Part shown: in pieces, positions 51,065 to 59,988 of the stretch
Position numbering within the stretch: the stretch's first letter is position 1
Layout of the letters: every line of letters begins with the position of its first letter
NCBI GenBank assembly: GCA_900109895.1
Contig: FOBR01000020.1
Location: 1-64,000 of the forward strand
Length of the DNA: 64,000 nt
Direction of reading: 5' to 3'
Origin: a bacterium A37T11
Lineage (GTDB): Bacteria; Bacteroidota; Bacteroidia; Sphingobacteriales; Sphingobacteriaceae
The notes under the pieces: model-generated
Databases searched by the model: none
Seen by the model: the letters and a program-made list of their open reading frames with translations, nothing else
What the model was told of the DNA's origin: nothing
Position numbers and translations under genes: made by a program

Positions 51065-52381
51065 ATGCCATTGTTCATTATTATTTGCGGGGTACTCCTG
51101 TTGTTGCTACTGGTGATCGTATTAAAAATAAATACGGTAATATCGCTGATCATAACAGCCATTGCGGTGGGTGCAGCCCAAGGCATGAAGGGCGACGCCA
51201 TTCTGAAATCGGTGGAAGAAGGGGTGGGTAGTACGATGGGGCAGCTGGCACTGATCCTGGCTTTTGGAGCTATGCTGGGCAAGTTGATCGCTGATGGAGG
51301 GGGTGCACAACGCATTACATCGGGCCTAAGCAAGGCCTTTGGTATTAAAAACCTGCAATGGGCGATGGTATTGACTGGATTTTTGGTGGGCATCCCGCTA
51401 TTTTATAATGTCGGCTTTGTGGTGCTGGTGCCTTTTGTGTTTATGGTTTGTGCTACGAGTAAGCTTCCATTGCTTTATGTAGGCATTCCATTACTGGCCG
51501 CCTTATCGGTTACCCATGGGTACTTGCCTCCTCACCCCGGCCCAACGTCCATTGTCATGCTTTATAAAGCAGACATGGGGCTGACGATGTTTTATGGAGC
51601 ACTGGTTGCCATCCCGGCGATCATCATCAGCGGCCCGCTCTTTGCCCGGACATTGGGAGACATTAAAACCCATCCACCCAAAAATCTGTTTGAAGCACCC
51701 ATCCGCCCAGAAGCAGATCTTCCGGGTTTTGGCATTAGTGTATTTACGGGGCTGTTTCCGGTAATGCTGATTGCGCTGGCTACTATCGGTGATGCCTGGC
51801 TGCCAAAGGGATCGGTAGTACTGCATACGTGTCACTTTTTAGGAAATCCGGTATTGGCGCTGTTGCTGGCTTCGTTACTGGCCATGTATACCATGGGTAT
51901 ACGCCAGGGCAAACGGCTTAAGGATTTGCTCGAACCGATGGAGGATGCGCTGCGAAGTGTCACCATGATCCTATTCATTATCGGCAGCGCAGGTGCTTTT
52001 AAGCAAGTGCTAACCGATAGCGGTGTGGCTGATTATATTTCGGTGCTGACGAAAGATCTGCCGTTATCGCCACTGATTCTGGTATGGGCCATCGCAGCCG
52101 TTATCCGGGTAGCACTTGGTTCTGCCACCGTGGCAGCGCTAACAACGGCTGGCATTGCCGGACCGATCATTGCAGCTACACATGTCAGTCCGGAACTCAT
52201 GGTGCTGGCTACGGGTGCCGGTAGCCTGATGTTTTCACATGTGAATGACCCGGGCTTTTGGATGTTTAAGGAATACTTTGGCCTTAGCATACGTGACACC
52301 GTCCGTTCATGGTCTGTGATGGAAACACTGGTTTCAGTGATAGGATTGTTGGGGGTGTTGCTTCTGAATTTGTTTATTTAA
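51065..52381 (+). CDS. gntP: Gluconate:H+ symporter, GntP family
   Basis: 438 residues with about 12 to 14 spans. GntP-family motifs are GDAILKSVEEGVGSTMGQLA, GAMLGKLIADGGGAQRIT and HPGPTSIVMLYKADMGLTMF (the HPGP loop), and LMFSHVNDPGFWMFKEYF near the end. These proteins import gluconate with protons. The gene starts ten bases after gluconokinase, forming a short uptake-and-phosphorylation operon feeding the pentose phosphate pathway. Confidence 0.93.
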   Translation: MPLFIIICGVLLLLLLVIVLKINTVISLIITAIAVGAAQGMKGDAILKSVEEGVGSTMGQLALILAFGAMLGKLIADGGGAQRITSGLSKAFGIKNLQWAMVLTGFLVGIPLFYNVGFVVLVPFVFMVCATSKLPLLYVGIPLLAALSVTHGYLPPHPGPTSIVMLYKADMGLTMFYGALVAIPAIIISGPLFARTLGDIKTHPPKNLFEAPIRPEADLPGFGISVFTGLFPVMLIALATIGDAWLPKGSVVLHTCHFLGNPVLALLLASLLAMYTMGIRQGKRLKDLLEPMEDALRSVTMILFIIGSAGAFKQVLTDSGVADYISVLTKDLPLSPLILVWAIAAVIRVALGSATVAALTTAGIAGPIIAATHVSPELMVLATGAGSLMFSHVNDPGFWMFKEYFGLSIRDTVRSWSVMETLVSVIGLLGVLLLNLFI

Positions 52382-52449
52382 TATAACTCAGGTAATTGTT
52401 TCATGTAATTCGTTTCAGATGGAAATGAAATCGTTTTGAATGATTATTA

Positions 52450-52490
52450 ATGAATGAATGACGACACCCCAAATACCATCATTCATTCAT
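52450..52490. terminator. Hairpin between convergent genes
   Basis: ATGAATGAATGA (52450-52461) is fully complementary to TCATTCATTCAT (52479-52490). No T run follows. It lies between gntP (plus) and the YbjQ-like gene (minus). Confidence 0.5.
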
Positions 52491-52502
52491 CAATTGAAAA
52501 AA

Positions 52503-52835
52503 CTACTGCGTAATTTCTTCTAAAACTACTGCCGTGCCGCTGGCAGTCACCATAAGCATACTGCCCCCACTGCCCACGGTTTCATAGTCGAGGTCGACAC
52601 CTACAATGGCATTTGCACCAATAGAGGCCGCATATTCTTGCATTTCAAAGACGGCTGTGTCTTTGGCCTCCCGAAGGACTTTTTCATATGATCCGGACCT
52701 TCCGCCCACAAAATCGCTGATGCTGGCAAAAATATCTCTAAAGAAGTTGGCCCCAATGATGGTTTCCCCTGTGACCAGGCCGATGTACTTTATTATTTTT
52801 TTCCCTTCAATATTGGGAGTGGTTGTAATGATCAT
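52503..52835 (-). CDS. YbjQ-like protein (UPF0145)
   Basis: 110 residues, the standard length. The family signature is visible: [20 protein letters not shown], then [20 protein letters not shown] and [20 protein letters not shown]. YbjQ folds are small oligomeric alpha-beta proteins related to heavy-metal-binding domains; the function is unproven. It stands alone between the gluconate operon and an MFS gene. Confidence 0.92.
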   Translation of the reverse strand: MIITTTPNIEGKKIIKYIGLVTGETIIGANFFRDIFASISDFVGGRSGSYEKVLREAKDTAVFEMQEYAASIGANAIVGVDLDYETVGSGGSMLMVTASGTAVVLEEITQ

Positions 52836-52892
52836 ACCGCTTGTTTTTTATTATTCAGACTACCAAACAGGTTAATTGTTACTTATAGCCAA

Positions 52893-54131
52893 TTATGATG
52901 GCGTGGCTGCCGACTTTTTTGCCACAAGTTTTGCTACCTGGAAAATCACATAAATGCCTACGATGGATATACCGCTCAGGACGTAGGCCACCTTATCATA
53001 ATGCTCCAAGGGGGCTGCTTTATGTGCCTGGACAACGATGAGGCCAGCGATGGACGCCGCTATCCCACCCGAGATTTGCTGGATAGATGAATTGATACTC
53101 ATGAAGGCCCCGCGATCTTCCTGTTCTGGTACGGCACTGACCAGCGCCATGGCAGGCACCATACGGCTCATGATACCCATCATGAGCAATACATTATACC
53201 CTATGGCCATCCAGAGAGGAGTTTCTCCCAGCTGTGTATAAACTAAACATACGATGATCATCCAAACGCTGGCAATCGTAAAAATAATGGCTTTGTTTAT
53301 TTTATCGCTTAGCCGCCCGATTAGCGGCATCAAGAATAGGGCACAGACGCCTGACACCAGGAACAGCAATGGGAGTTGTGCCGGTGAGATCTTCAGGTTG
53401 TTTACAGCAAAGGCGCTTCCAAATGGAAACATCATGAACGCCCCCAGGGAAAGTAGCGCGGTGGATATAAAACCGATGTAGTAATTGTTTTTAACCAAGG
53501 TATGCCACAGATGTCTGAGCACGGTCTTATTCTGCTGTAGGGAGAGGTGCCCCGTTATGGGCTGTAGCTTGAACACGATCAACAAACTTATGAGGCAGGC
53601 CAGGATGGCCACGAGCAGAAACGGCGCACTCCAATCCCAACGGTTGGCCAGAAACAGACCAATGGGTACGCCCAATACCTGACTTGCTCCAAATCCCATC
53701 TGCATAAAACCCATGACCCGCCCTCGTTGTTCCAGGCTGAAAAGGTCGGTAATAATGGCCAATGAAATGGAACCGATGACTCCGCCAAAGATGCCTGTCA
53801 GGATGCGTGCTGCCACCAGCTGATAGTAGGAATGCGACAGTCCGCATAGAAAGGTTCCAACAATAAAACCCGTGTAGAAAAATAGCAAAAGTTTTTTTCG
53901 GTCAAAACGGTCGGCAAATCCAGCTGTGAGCAACCCTGACAGTCCCGCACTATAAGCATAGGCCGATACGGCTGTACCAAATTGGGACGGGGAAAGCGAT
54001 AGTGACTTCATCATGAAGTCGCCTAGTGGCGACATGACCATGAAATCCAATATAACGGTAAACTGCGTAATGGCCAAGATGAAAATCTGCAGTTTTTGGT
54101 TGCCTGTAAAAGAGGTTGATTTTTTATCCAT
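52893..54131 (-). CDS. MFS transporter, drug/sugar exporter type
   Basis: 412 residues, 12 spans. The loop between spans 2 and 3 reads GFADRFDRKKLLLFFYTGFI (the MFS G-x-x-x-D-R-x-G-R motif), and RVMGFMQMGFGASQVLGVPI fits span 5 of the AraJ/arabinose-efflux subfamily. A second conserved loop is IGRLSDKINKAIIFTIASVW. Substrate unknown; drug-like or sugar export by proton antiport is the usual role. No regulator adjoins it. The start is divergent from topB, 88 bases away. Confidence 0.9.
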   Translation of the reverse strand: MDKKSTSFTGNQKLQIFILAITQFTVILDFMVMSPLGDFMMKSLSLSPSQFGTAVSAYAYSAGLSGLLTAGFADRFDRKKLLLFFYTGFIVGTFLCGLSHSYYQLVAARILTGIFGGVIGSISLAIITDLFSLEQRGRVMGFMQMGFGASQVLGVPIGLFLANRWDWSAPFLLVAILACLISLLIVFKLQPITGHLSLQQNKTVLRHLWHTLVKNNYYIGFISTALLSLGAFMMFPFGSAFAVNNLKISPAQLPLLFLVSGVCALFLMPLIGRLSDKINKAIIFTIASVWMIIVCLVYTQLGETPLWMAIGYNVLLMMGIMSRMVPAMALVSAVPEQEDRGAFMSINSSIQQISGGIAASIAGLIVVQAHKAAPLEHYDKVAYVLSGISIVGIYVIFQVAKLVAKKSAATPS

Positions 54132-54219
54132 TGTTAAGCGCCAAACTTAGTTAAAATGGAAAGAATTTCCAAAGCTTGTCCCTTTTCACGAAATTCGCTG
54201 CCGTCCATAAAAAGAAAGA

Positions 54220-56355
54220 ATGAAGGTTTGTATAGCAGAAAAACCCAGTGTTGCCAAAGATATTGCCCAGGTCATCGGTGCTACCGCCCGTATGGATGGG
54301 TATTATGAGGGTAATGGCTATCAGGTAACGTGGACCTTTGGACATTTGTGCACGCTGAAAGAACCACACGACTACGTGCCAGAATGGAAGTCCTGGCGAT
54401 TAGAACTACTGCCTATCATTCCTACAAATTTTGGCATCAAGCTGATCCAAAACAAAGGCATTGAAAAGCAATTTGCTATAATTGAGCGGCTCATTGCTGG
54501 TTGTGAAGAAGTGATTAACTGTGGTGATGCCGGCCAGGAAGGAGAGCTCATTCAACGGTGGGTATTGCTCAAAGCCCATTGCAAGGTTCCGGTAAAGCGG
54601 TTATGGATCTCTTCTCTGACCGAATCGGCCATCCGCGATGGCTTTCTAAAACTAAAACCCGCTGAAGACTACCTGCACCTTTACTCTGCTGGCAGCGCCC
54701 GTGCCATCGGAGACTGGCTACTGGGAATCAATGCCACTAGGCTTTTTACAACCAAATTTGGGGCTTATAAAACCGTATTGTCTATTGGGAGGGTACAAAC
54801 TCCAACCCTGGCCATGCTGGTACAGCGACAGAAAGAGATCAATGCTTTTAAGCCCGAAGAATATTGGGAGCTAAAGACGACCTACCGTGATACCGTTTTC
54901 ACCGCCAATATAGACAGGCTTAAGTTGGCCGAAAGAGCCCAAAAAGGATTGGAGTACTTAAAAAAGTATCCTATTGAAATTGTTTCATTTGATACTAAGG
55001 AGGGAAAAGAAAAAAATCCGCGCTTATTTGACCTGACCTCCCTGCAGGTGGAGGCTAATAAAAAATATGCCTTTTCGGCAGACCAGACGCTAAAATACAT
55101 TCAAAGCCTTTATGAAAAAAAACTGGTGACATACCCGCGTGTGGATACCACTTACCTGTCTGAGGACTTATTTGAACAGGTGCCTGCTATCCTAAAAAGC
55201 ATGACCTTTTATGCGGAGCTGACTGCACCGGTTTTGGCAGCCTCCATTCAAAAGTCAAAACAAGTGTTTGACAATTCGAAGGTGACTGACCATCATGCCA
55301 TCATACCAACAGAAATCTTGCCTGGAGCGCTTCCACTGGATGAAAAAAGGATCTACGACCTGGTTGCCCGACGTTTTATTGCTGTATTTTATCCAGAATG
55401 TAAAGTAGCCAACACACTGGTAGAAGCTAAGGTGGGAGAAATCCCATTTAAGGCGACAGGCAAACAGATCCTTGAACCTGGTTGGCGTGTGCTATATCCT
55501 AAGGAAAAAAAAGAAGGAAAAGAAGAACAGGAAGAACAGGAGATCCCCCTATTTGTGGCTGGCGAAAGTGGCCCGCATGATCCTTTTATCCATCAGGGTA
55601 AAACGACTGCTCCCAAGCCTTATTCTGAAGCGACGCTTTTGCGGGCCATGGAAACCGCAGGTAAACAAGTGGATGACGAGGAACTACGCGAGTTATTAAA
55701 AGATAATGGTATTGGCAGACCGTCTACCCGGGCAAATATCATCGAAACGCTGTTCAGGAGAAAATATATTGAAAAGCGGAAGCGGAACCTATTTGCCACG
55801 CAAACGGGTATTGACCTCATCGATACGATCAAAGATGAACTACTTAAAAGCCCTGAACTGACAGGTGCCTGGGAACGAAAACTCCGCCTAATGGAAAAGG
55901 GAAACTATGACTCGGATGTTTTCAAGAAGGAATTGATCGATATGGTAATTACATTGACTCAGGAAGTAAAAACGAGTCAGTACAAAGCAATAACTTCTGC
56001 CCCCCGACCAGCAAATATACCAGACGTAACTGCTCAGCAAAAGCCCAAAATCCGAAAATCGAAAAGCCCCGATGGTGAAAAAATGGCTCAAATTGTAGGT
56101 ATTATTTGTCCTAAGTGCGGAAACAACCAGGTGGTAAAAGGGAAAACCGCTTATGGATGCCCTGATCACCGTGGCTGCGGATTTTTAATTCCTTTTGAGG
56201 CTTTTGGAAAAAAACTTTCGGAAAAACAAATCGCCGACTTGCTGGTGAAAAAGAAAACTGGCCGCATCAAGGGGTTTATCAGACCCGAGGAAAGCCAAAA
56301 ACAGGATGGTTACTTGACGTTAGATGATTCTTTCAGACTAACACTAATCAGATAG
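54220..56355 (+). CDS. topB: DNA topoisomerase III
   Basis: 711 residues. Toprim domain at the start (MKVCIAEKPSVAKDIAQVIG, Glu in GDAGQEGELIQRWVLLK as the metal site), then the type IA core with the active-site Tyr in LVTYPRVDTTYLSEDL (about residue 308), DNA gate segment GIGRPSTRANIIETLFRR and KYIEKRKRNLFATQTGIDLI. A C-terminal Cys cluster (ICPKCGNNQVVKGKTAYGCP) provides a zinc finger, followed by a basic end. It relaxes underwound DNA and decatenates it. Plasmid-like copies of topB in mobile elements usually have different lengths, and this one has the size of chromosomal Bacteroidota TopB, so it is a housekeeping gene. Confidence 0.95.
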   Translation: MKVCIAEKPSVAKDIAQVIGATARMDGYYEGNGYQVTWTFGHLCTLKEPHDYVPEWKSWRLELLPIIPTNFGIKLIQNKGIEKQFAIIERLIAGCEEVINCGDAGQEGELIQRWVLLKAHCKVPVKRLWISSLTESAIRDGFLKLKPAEDYLHLYSAGSARAIGDWLLGINATRLFTTKFGAYKTVLSIGRVQTPTLAMLVQRQKEINAFKPEEYWELKTTYRDTVFTANIDRLKLAERAQKGLEYLKKYPIEIVSFDTKEGKEKNPRLFDLTSLQVEANKKYAFSADQTLKYIQSLYEKKLVTYPRVDTTYLSEDLFEQVPAILKSMTFYAELTAPVLAASIQKSKQVFDNSKVTDHHAIIPTEILPGALPLDEKRIYDLVARRFIAVFYPECKVANTLVEAKVGEIPFKATGKQILEPGWRVLYPKEKKEGKEEQEEQEIPLFVAGESGPHDPFIHQGKTTAPKPYSEATLLRAMETAGKQVDDEELRELLKDNGIGRPSTRANIIETLFRRKYIEKRKRNLFATQTGIDLIDTIKDELLKSPELTGAWERKLRLMEKGNYDSDVFKKELIDMVITLTQEVKTSQYKAITSAPRPANIPDVTAQQKPKIRKSKSPDGEKMAQIVGIICPKCGNNQVVKGKTAYGCPDHRGCGFLIPFEAFGKKLSEKQIADLLVKKKTGRIKGFIRPEESQKQDGYLTLDDSFRLTLIR

Positions 56356-56514
56356 CATCCCTTTTAAGAAATCAGTTCCGAAATAAAATACCGCCAGCCA
56401 AATAAGGCCTTTGATCAGAAAGAAAAGGAACCCGACGAGCCCGATACGCTTTAGCCAGCGCTTAAACTTATTTTGCTGTTCGGGTGTTTCCTGTGGTGCT
56501 GACGTTTCGGCCAT
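56344..56514 (-). CDS. Small membrane protein, 56 residues
   Basis: An open frame from ATG 56514-56512 to TAG 56346-56344. The N-terminus is polar (MAETSAPQETPEQQNKFK), followed by RWLKRIGLVGFLFFLIKGLI and WLAVFYFGTDFLKG, one hydrophobic span near 26-46. The pattern of a positive hinge then a single span is typical of small conserved Bacteroidota membrane proteins. The last codons overlap the end of topB by 12 bases on the opposite strand. It has normal codon use, so it is a likely gene. Function unknown. Confidence 0.7.
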   Translation of the reverse strand: MAETSAPQETPEQQNKFKRWLKRIGLVGFLFFLIKGLIWLAVFYFGTDFLKGMLSD

Positions 56515-56556
56515 AATACAAAAATAATAAAAATATTAAATTGATTAACTTTGGGG

Positions 56557-56979
56557 ATGGAACTATTTCAGGAATATATTACGTTGCCTGCTAAATCAAG
56601 AGGTTTTCACCTTATAACCAATCAGATTAATGCTAGCTTGGGGTCTATAAGACATTGGCAAAAGGGCATCTGCCATGTTTTCATTCAGCACACTTCTGCT
56701 TCCCTGACCATTAATGAAAATGCCGACCCCACAGTGCGGGTGGATTTTGAAATGTATTTTAATAAGGCGGTCCCGGAAGACGATCCCGACTATCGGCACG
56801 ATGATGAGGGTTCTGATGATATGCCTGCACATATCAAGTCTTCACTGATGGGTGCTTCCATCTCCATTCCCATCAGCCATGGCCGGTTGGCGTTGGGTAC
56901 CTGGCAGGGCGTCTATTTATGTGAACACCGAAATAGAGGAGGCAGCAGGCGGTTAGTTATAACTGCCTGGGGAAGCTAA
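56557..56979 (+). CDS. YjbQ-family protein (UPF0047)
   Basis: 140 residues from the ATG at about 56557. Family signature: ICHVFIQHTSASLTINENAD and then PTVRVDFEMYF, AHIKSSLMGASISIPISHGR and the end GVYLCEHRNRGGSRRLVITA. The His and Glu/Asp residues around HTSASL and NENAD, and CEHR, form the metal and active site. E. coli YjbQ has weak thiamine phosphate synthase activity, which may be a side activity. The gene is alone between topB and the acyl-CoA dehydrogenase. Confidence 0.93.
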   Translation: MELFQEYITLPAKSRGFHLITNQINASLGSIRHWQKGICHVFIQHTSASLTINENADPTVRVDFEMYFNKAVPEDDPDYRHDDEGSDDMPAHIKSSLMGASISIPISHGRLALGTWQGVYLCEHRNRGGSRRLVITAWGS

Positions 56980-57113
56980 CCAACCGCTTATTTATATTAA
57001 TTCTAGGAAACTTGACATTTATCTTGTAGATTTGTTTTTTTCCCTGTCAGCAATTGAAATTATTTAGCTGATTGTAGGCTAAAATAATTTTTAATTACAA
57101 ATTGCTTATTTCC

Positions 57114-58637
57114 ATGTTTGATTCATCTGTGCTACAAGCCCCCCCCAGACCAGTCGATTTTTCTGGATATATTAAGGATTTTGAGGCGATGCTGCACACC
57201 TTGTTCCACGAAAAGGAAAATATAAACACACTAAGCCTGGAAAGGGGATTGCCACCATGGGTACGCACCGAAATTATGTCGCATGTGCCGCTTTCAGTAG
57301 CTATTCCAACAGAATTTGGTGGTCGTGGTGCAATTGTGAAAGAATGCTTGGCTATGCTGGCAGCTGCTTCCTATGAATCGTTGCCTTTATCGCTGACCTT
57401 TGGCATTAACATCGCCCTATTTCTCGAGCCAGTGGCCAAATATGCCCAGGAGTCGGTCAAAGCCGGCATTTTTGAGCGTTTTATAAATGAACAGGCGTTG
57501 GGAGGCCTGATGATCACCGAACCGGATTATGGTAGTGATGCGCTCAATATGAAAACGGTGAATAGGGAGTTTGAAAATACCTACCATATTAAAGGCACCA
57601 AACACTGGCAAGGACTCACTGGACTGGCTGATTTTTGGATCATCGCATCCAGAAAGGCCCTTGAGGGAGGGGACCTGAACCGTGACATCGATTTTTTCAT
57701 TTGCGACACCAGCCAAAAAAACCAGCAAGTACAGGTAACAGAAGTATTTGACAGTTTGGGCTTATATATGATCCCTTATGGCCGCAATGAACTAGACCTG
57801 GAAGTCCCGAAGTCGTTTAAACTCCAACCAGAATCAACGGGCATAAAGATGATGCTCGACATCCTGCACCGGAGCAGGCTTCAATTCCCTGGGATGGGGA
57901 TGGGTTTCATTAAACGGATGCTGGATGAGGCTATATACCATTGTGATAATAGGCTGGTGGGTGGAAACAAGCTGCTTTCTATGGATCAGATCCAATTTCA
58001 GCTATCCCGCATTCAATCTGCATACACGATCTGTTCGGCCATGTGTGCCAAAAGCAGCCAAATGAGTGGGATTGATCACAACTTGGCGATGATGGGCCTT
58101 GAAGCAAACAGCATGAAAGCACTGGTCACTGATCTGATGCATGAGTCTGCGCAGTTGCTGGTGCAGATGTCTGGTGCAAACGGCTACCGCATCAGCCATA
58201 TTGGGGGCCGGGGCATAATGGACAGCCGGCCTTTTCAAATTTTCGAGGGATCTAACGAAATGCTTTACCATCAAATAGCTGAAACGATGCTACGTTTGAT
58301 GAAAAAAGAAAAGGAAACCCAATTGTTTAGGTTTCTTAAAACCCATCCACTTACCACCGTTGCTTGCGAACATTTCAAAAATGATCTTAGCTTTGAGATC
58401 AATACTGCCTTGGCTCCTCGCAAGCTTATCGATCTTGGCAAGGTGCTGGCACGAATTATCGCTATAGGCAATGTGCTGGAGCTACAGGAAAAGGGTTTCA
58501 GACAAGACCTTGTTCAAAACTGCATGACTACGGTTAGGCAAGAAATAACCAGCCTTATCCGGTGCTTTGGCTTTGAAAATGGTGTACAGGTAATCCATGA
58601 TTATGACGAGCAGAGCTCCTGGATCTCCTTTTCTTAA
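57114..58637 (+). CDS. Acyl-CoA dehydrogenase family protein
   Basis: 507 residues from the ATG at 57114 (the upstream start at 57102 is a non-ATG codon). The FAD-binding fold is visible: LGGLMITEPDYGSDALNMKT (the AxTEPxxGSD motif), HIKGTKHWQGLTGLADFWII, and the C-terminal GANGYRISHIGGRGIMDSRP with FQIFEGSNEMLYHQIAETML (EGTNEI-type motif, here EGSNEM). It oxidises an acyl-CoA to an enoyl-CoA. It is longer than the usual 380 residues, with a C-terminal extension of about 100 residues. Substrate unknown. The gene ends at a bidirectional terminator shared with fabF. A TAGATTTG -7 element (57027-57034) lies upstream. Confidence 0.88.
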   Translation: MFDSSVLQAPPRPVDFSGYIKDFEAMLHTLFHEKENINTLSLERGLPPWVRTEIMSHVPLSVAIPTEFGGRGAIVKECLAMLAAASYESLPLSLTFGINIALFLEPVAKYAQESVKAGIFERFINEQALGGLMITEPDYGSDALNMKTVNREFENTYHIKGTKHWQGLTGLADFWIIASRKALEGGDLNRDIDFFICDTSQKNQQVQVTEVFDSLGLYMIPYGRNELDLEVPKSFKLQPESTGIKMMLDILHRSRLQFPGMGMGFIKRMLDEAIYHCDNRLVGGNKLLSMDQIQFQLSRIQSAYTICSAMCAKSSQMSGIDHNLAMMGLEANSMKALVTDLMHESAQLLVQMSGANGYRISHIGGRGIMDSRPFQIFEGSNEMLYHQIAETMLRLMKKEKETQLFRFLKTHPLTTVACEHFKNDLSFEINTALAPRKLIDLGKVLARIIAIGNVLELQEKGFRQDLVQNCMTTVRQEITSLIRCFGFENGVQVIHDYDEQSSWISFS

Positions 58638-58641
58638 GCAC

Positions 58642-58686
58642 AAAAGCGGAAAGCTTAAAAAAATTTTTTTTAAGCTTTCCGCTTTT
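58642..58686. terminator. Bidirectional terminator between acyl-CoA dehydrogenase and fabF
   Basis: AAAAGCGGAAAGCTTAAAAA is followed by its perfect complement TTTTTAAGCTTTCCGCTTTT. Both sides carry A or T runs, so it works on either strand. The fabF stop codon (58685-58687) touches its edge. Confidence 0.9.
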
Positions 58687-59929
58687 AGGCTTTAAGCTTC
58701 TTAAAAATTACTATCGCATTGTGGCCTCCAAATCCGAAGGCATTACTCATCGCAGCTTCTACTTTTCTTTCCTCAGCGGTATTTATAACAATGTGCAGAT
58801 CTTTGGGAATGGCAGGATCCAGTTCTTGTACGTTGGTAGTGGGCGGAATGATCTGATGATTGATAGCCAGGATGGACAAAATGGCTTCAATAGCTCCTGC
58901 CGCCCCTAAGAGATGGCCCGTCATGGACTTAGTAGCACTTATGCTTAAGTTTTCCGTCGATTTAAACACCTTTTTAACGGCGTTGACCTCACTCAGGTCA
59001 CCTATAGCGGTAGAGGTAGCATGCATATTGATGTAGTCAATCTGTCCGGGATCCAGTTGGGCTTCTTCCAGTGCCAGCTGCATCGCTTTTGCAGCACCCA
59101 GTCCTTCCGGATGCGGAGAAGAGATGTGATAGGCATCGGCTGTCATTGCTGCACCTACCAGCTCTGCGTATATTTTAGCCCCCCGCTGTTTGGCATGCTC
59201 ATACTCTTCCAGGATGAGGGCTCCTGCACCTTCTCCCATTACAAACCCATCCCGTTGTATATCAAAAGGCCGACTAGCGTGTGTAGGATCGTCATTGCGG
59301 GTAGACATGGCTTTCATTGCTGCAAAGCCCCCTACAGAAGCTGAAGTAATGGGAGCTTCAGAGCCGCCGGTTACAAAGATCTTGGCTTTGCCCAAACGGA
59401 TATAATTAAAGGCATCCATCATAGCTGTATTAGATGTGGCGCAAGCGGATACCGTGGTGTAGTTGATGCCTCTCAGGTTAAATTTCATTGAAATTAATCC
59501 AGAGGCCATATTGGCAATCAACTTAGGAACAAAAAATGGATTAAAACGGGGGGAATAATTACCAGTTACATAATTGGTAACTTCGCTCTCAAATGTTTCC
59601 ATGCCACCCTGACCACTGCCCCAGATGACTCCTATATCAAATGGATCTATTTTCTCCAGATCTATACCTGCATCTTCCATTGCCTGTGCGGCAGCATGCA
59701 ACGCAAACTGGGTAAAGGGGTCAGACTTCTTAATTTCATTGTGGGTCAAATAACGTTGCGGTTGGAAATTTTTCACCTCACAGGCGATGCGTGTACGAAA
59801 TTTTTCGGCATTAAAATGCGTTATCGGGCCTGCACCGCCCACCCCATGAATGCTATTATCCCAAAATTCCTGTACGGTATGGCCTGTAGGTGCTAAGACC
59901 CCCATACCTGTTATCACCACTCTTTTCAT
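58685..59929 (-). CDS. fabF: Beta-ketoacyl-ACP synthase II-like enzyme
   Basis: 414 residues, the normal FabF length. The catalytic triad is complete: Cys163 in TTVSACATSNTAMMDA, His303 in NMHATSTAIGD and His339 in KSMTGHLLGAAGA. PFDIQRDGFVMGEGAGALIL is the conserved FabF segment, with the Phe gate residue just before. It condenses acyl-ACP with malonyl-ACP in fatty acid elongation. No acyl carrier protein gene adjoins it, unlike the usual acpP-fabF pair, so this may be a second KAS II used for a special lipid; fabF is the closest name. Confidence 0.93.
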   Translation of the reverse strand: MKRVVITGMGVLAPTGHTVQEFWDNSIHGVGGAGPITHFNAEKFRTRIACEVKNFQPQRYLTHNEIKKSDPFTQFALHAAAQAMEDAGIDLEKIDPFDIGVIWGSGQGGMETFESEVTNYVTGNYSPRFNPFFVPKLIANMASGLISMKFNLRGINYTTVSACATSNTAMMDAFNYIRLGKAKIFVTGGSEAPITSASVGGFAAMKAMSTRNDDPTHASRPFDIQRDGFVMGEGAGALILEEYEHAKQRGAKIYAELVGAAMTADAYHISSPHPEGLGAAKAMQLALEEAQLDPGQIDYINMHATSTAIGDLSEVNAVKKVFKSTENLSISATKSMTGHLLGAAGAIEAILSILAINHQIIPPTTNVQELDPAIPKDLHIVINTAEERKVEAAMSNAFGFGGHNAIVIFKKLKA

Positions 59930-59988
59930 TGATTGTTTTAAATTCTAAAAATCCGGCAAAAATAGGTCAATTGCCAAGACAAACCAAA

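Noticed and set aside
58642-58686. Recombination site
   Set aside because: The palindrome has A/T runs on both arms and lies between convergent genes, which is fully explained as a bidirectional terminator.
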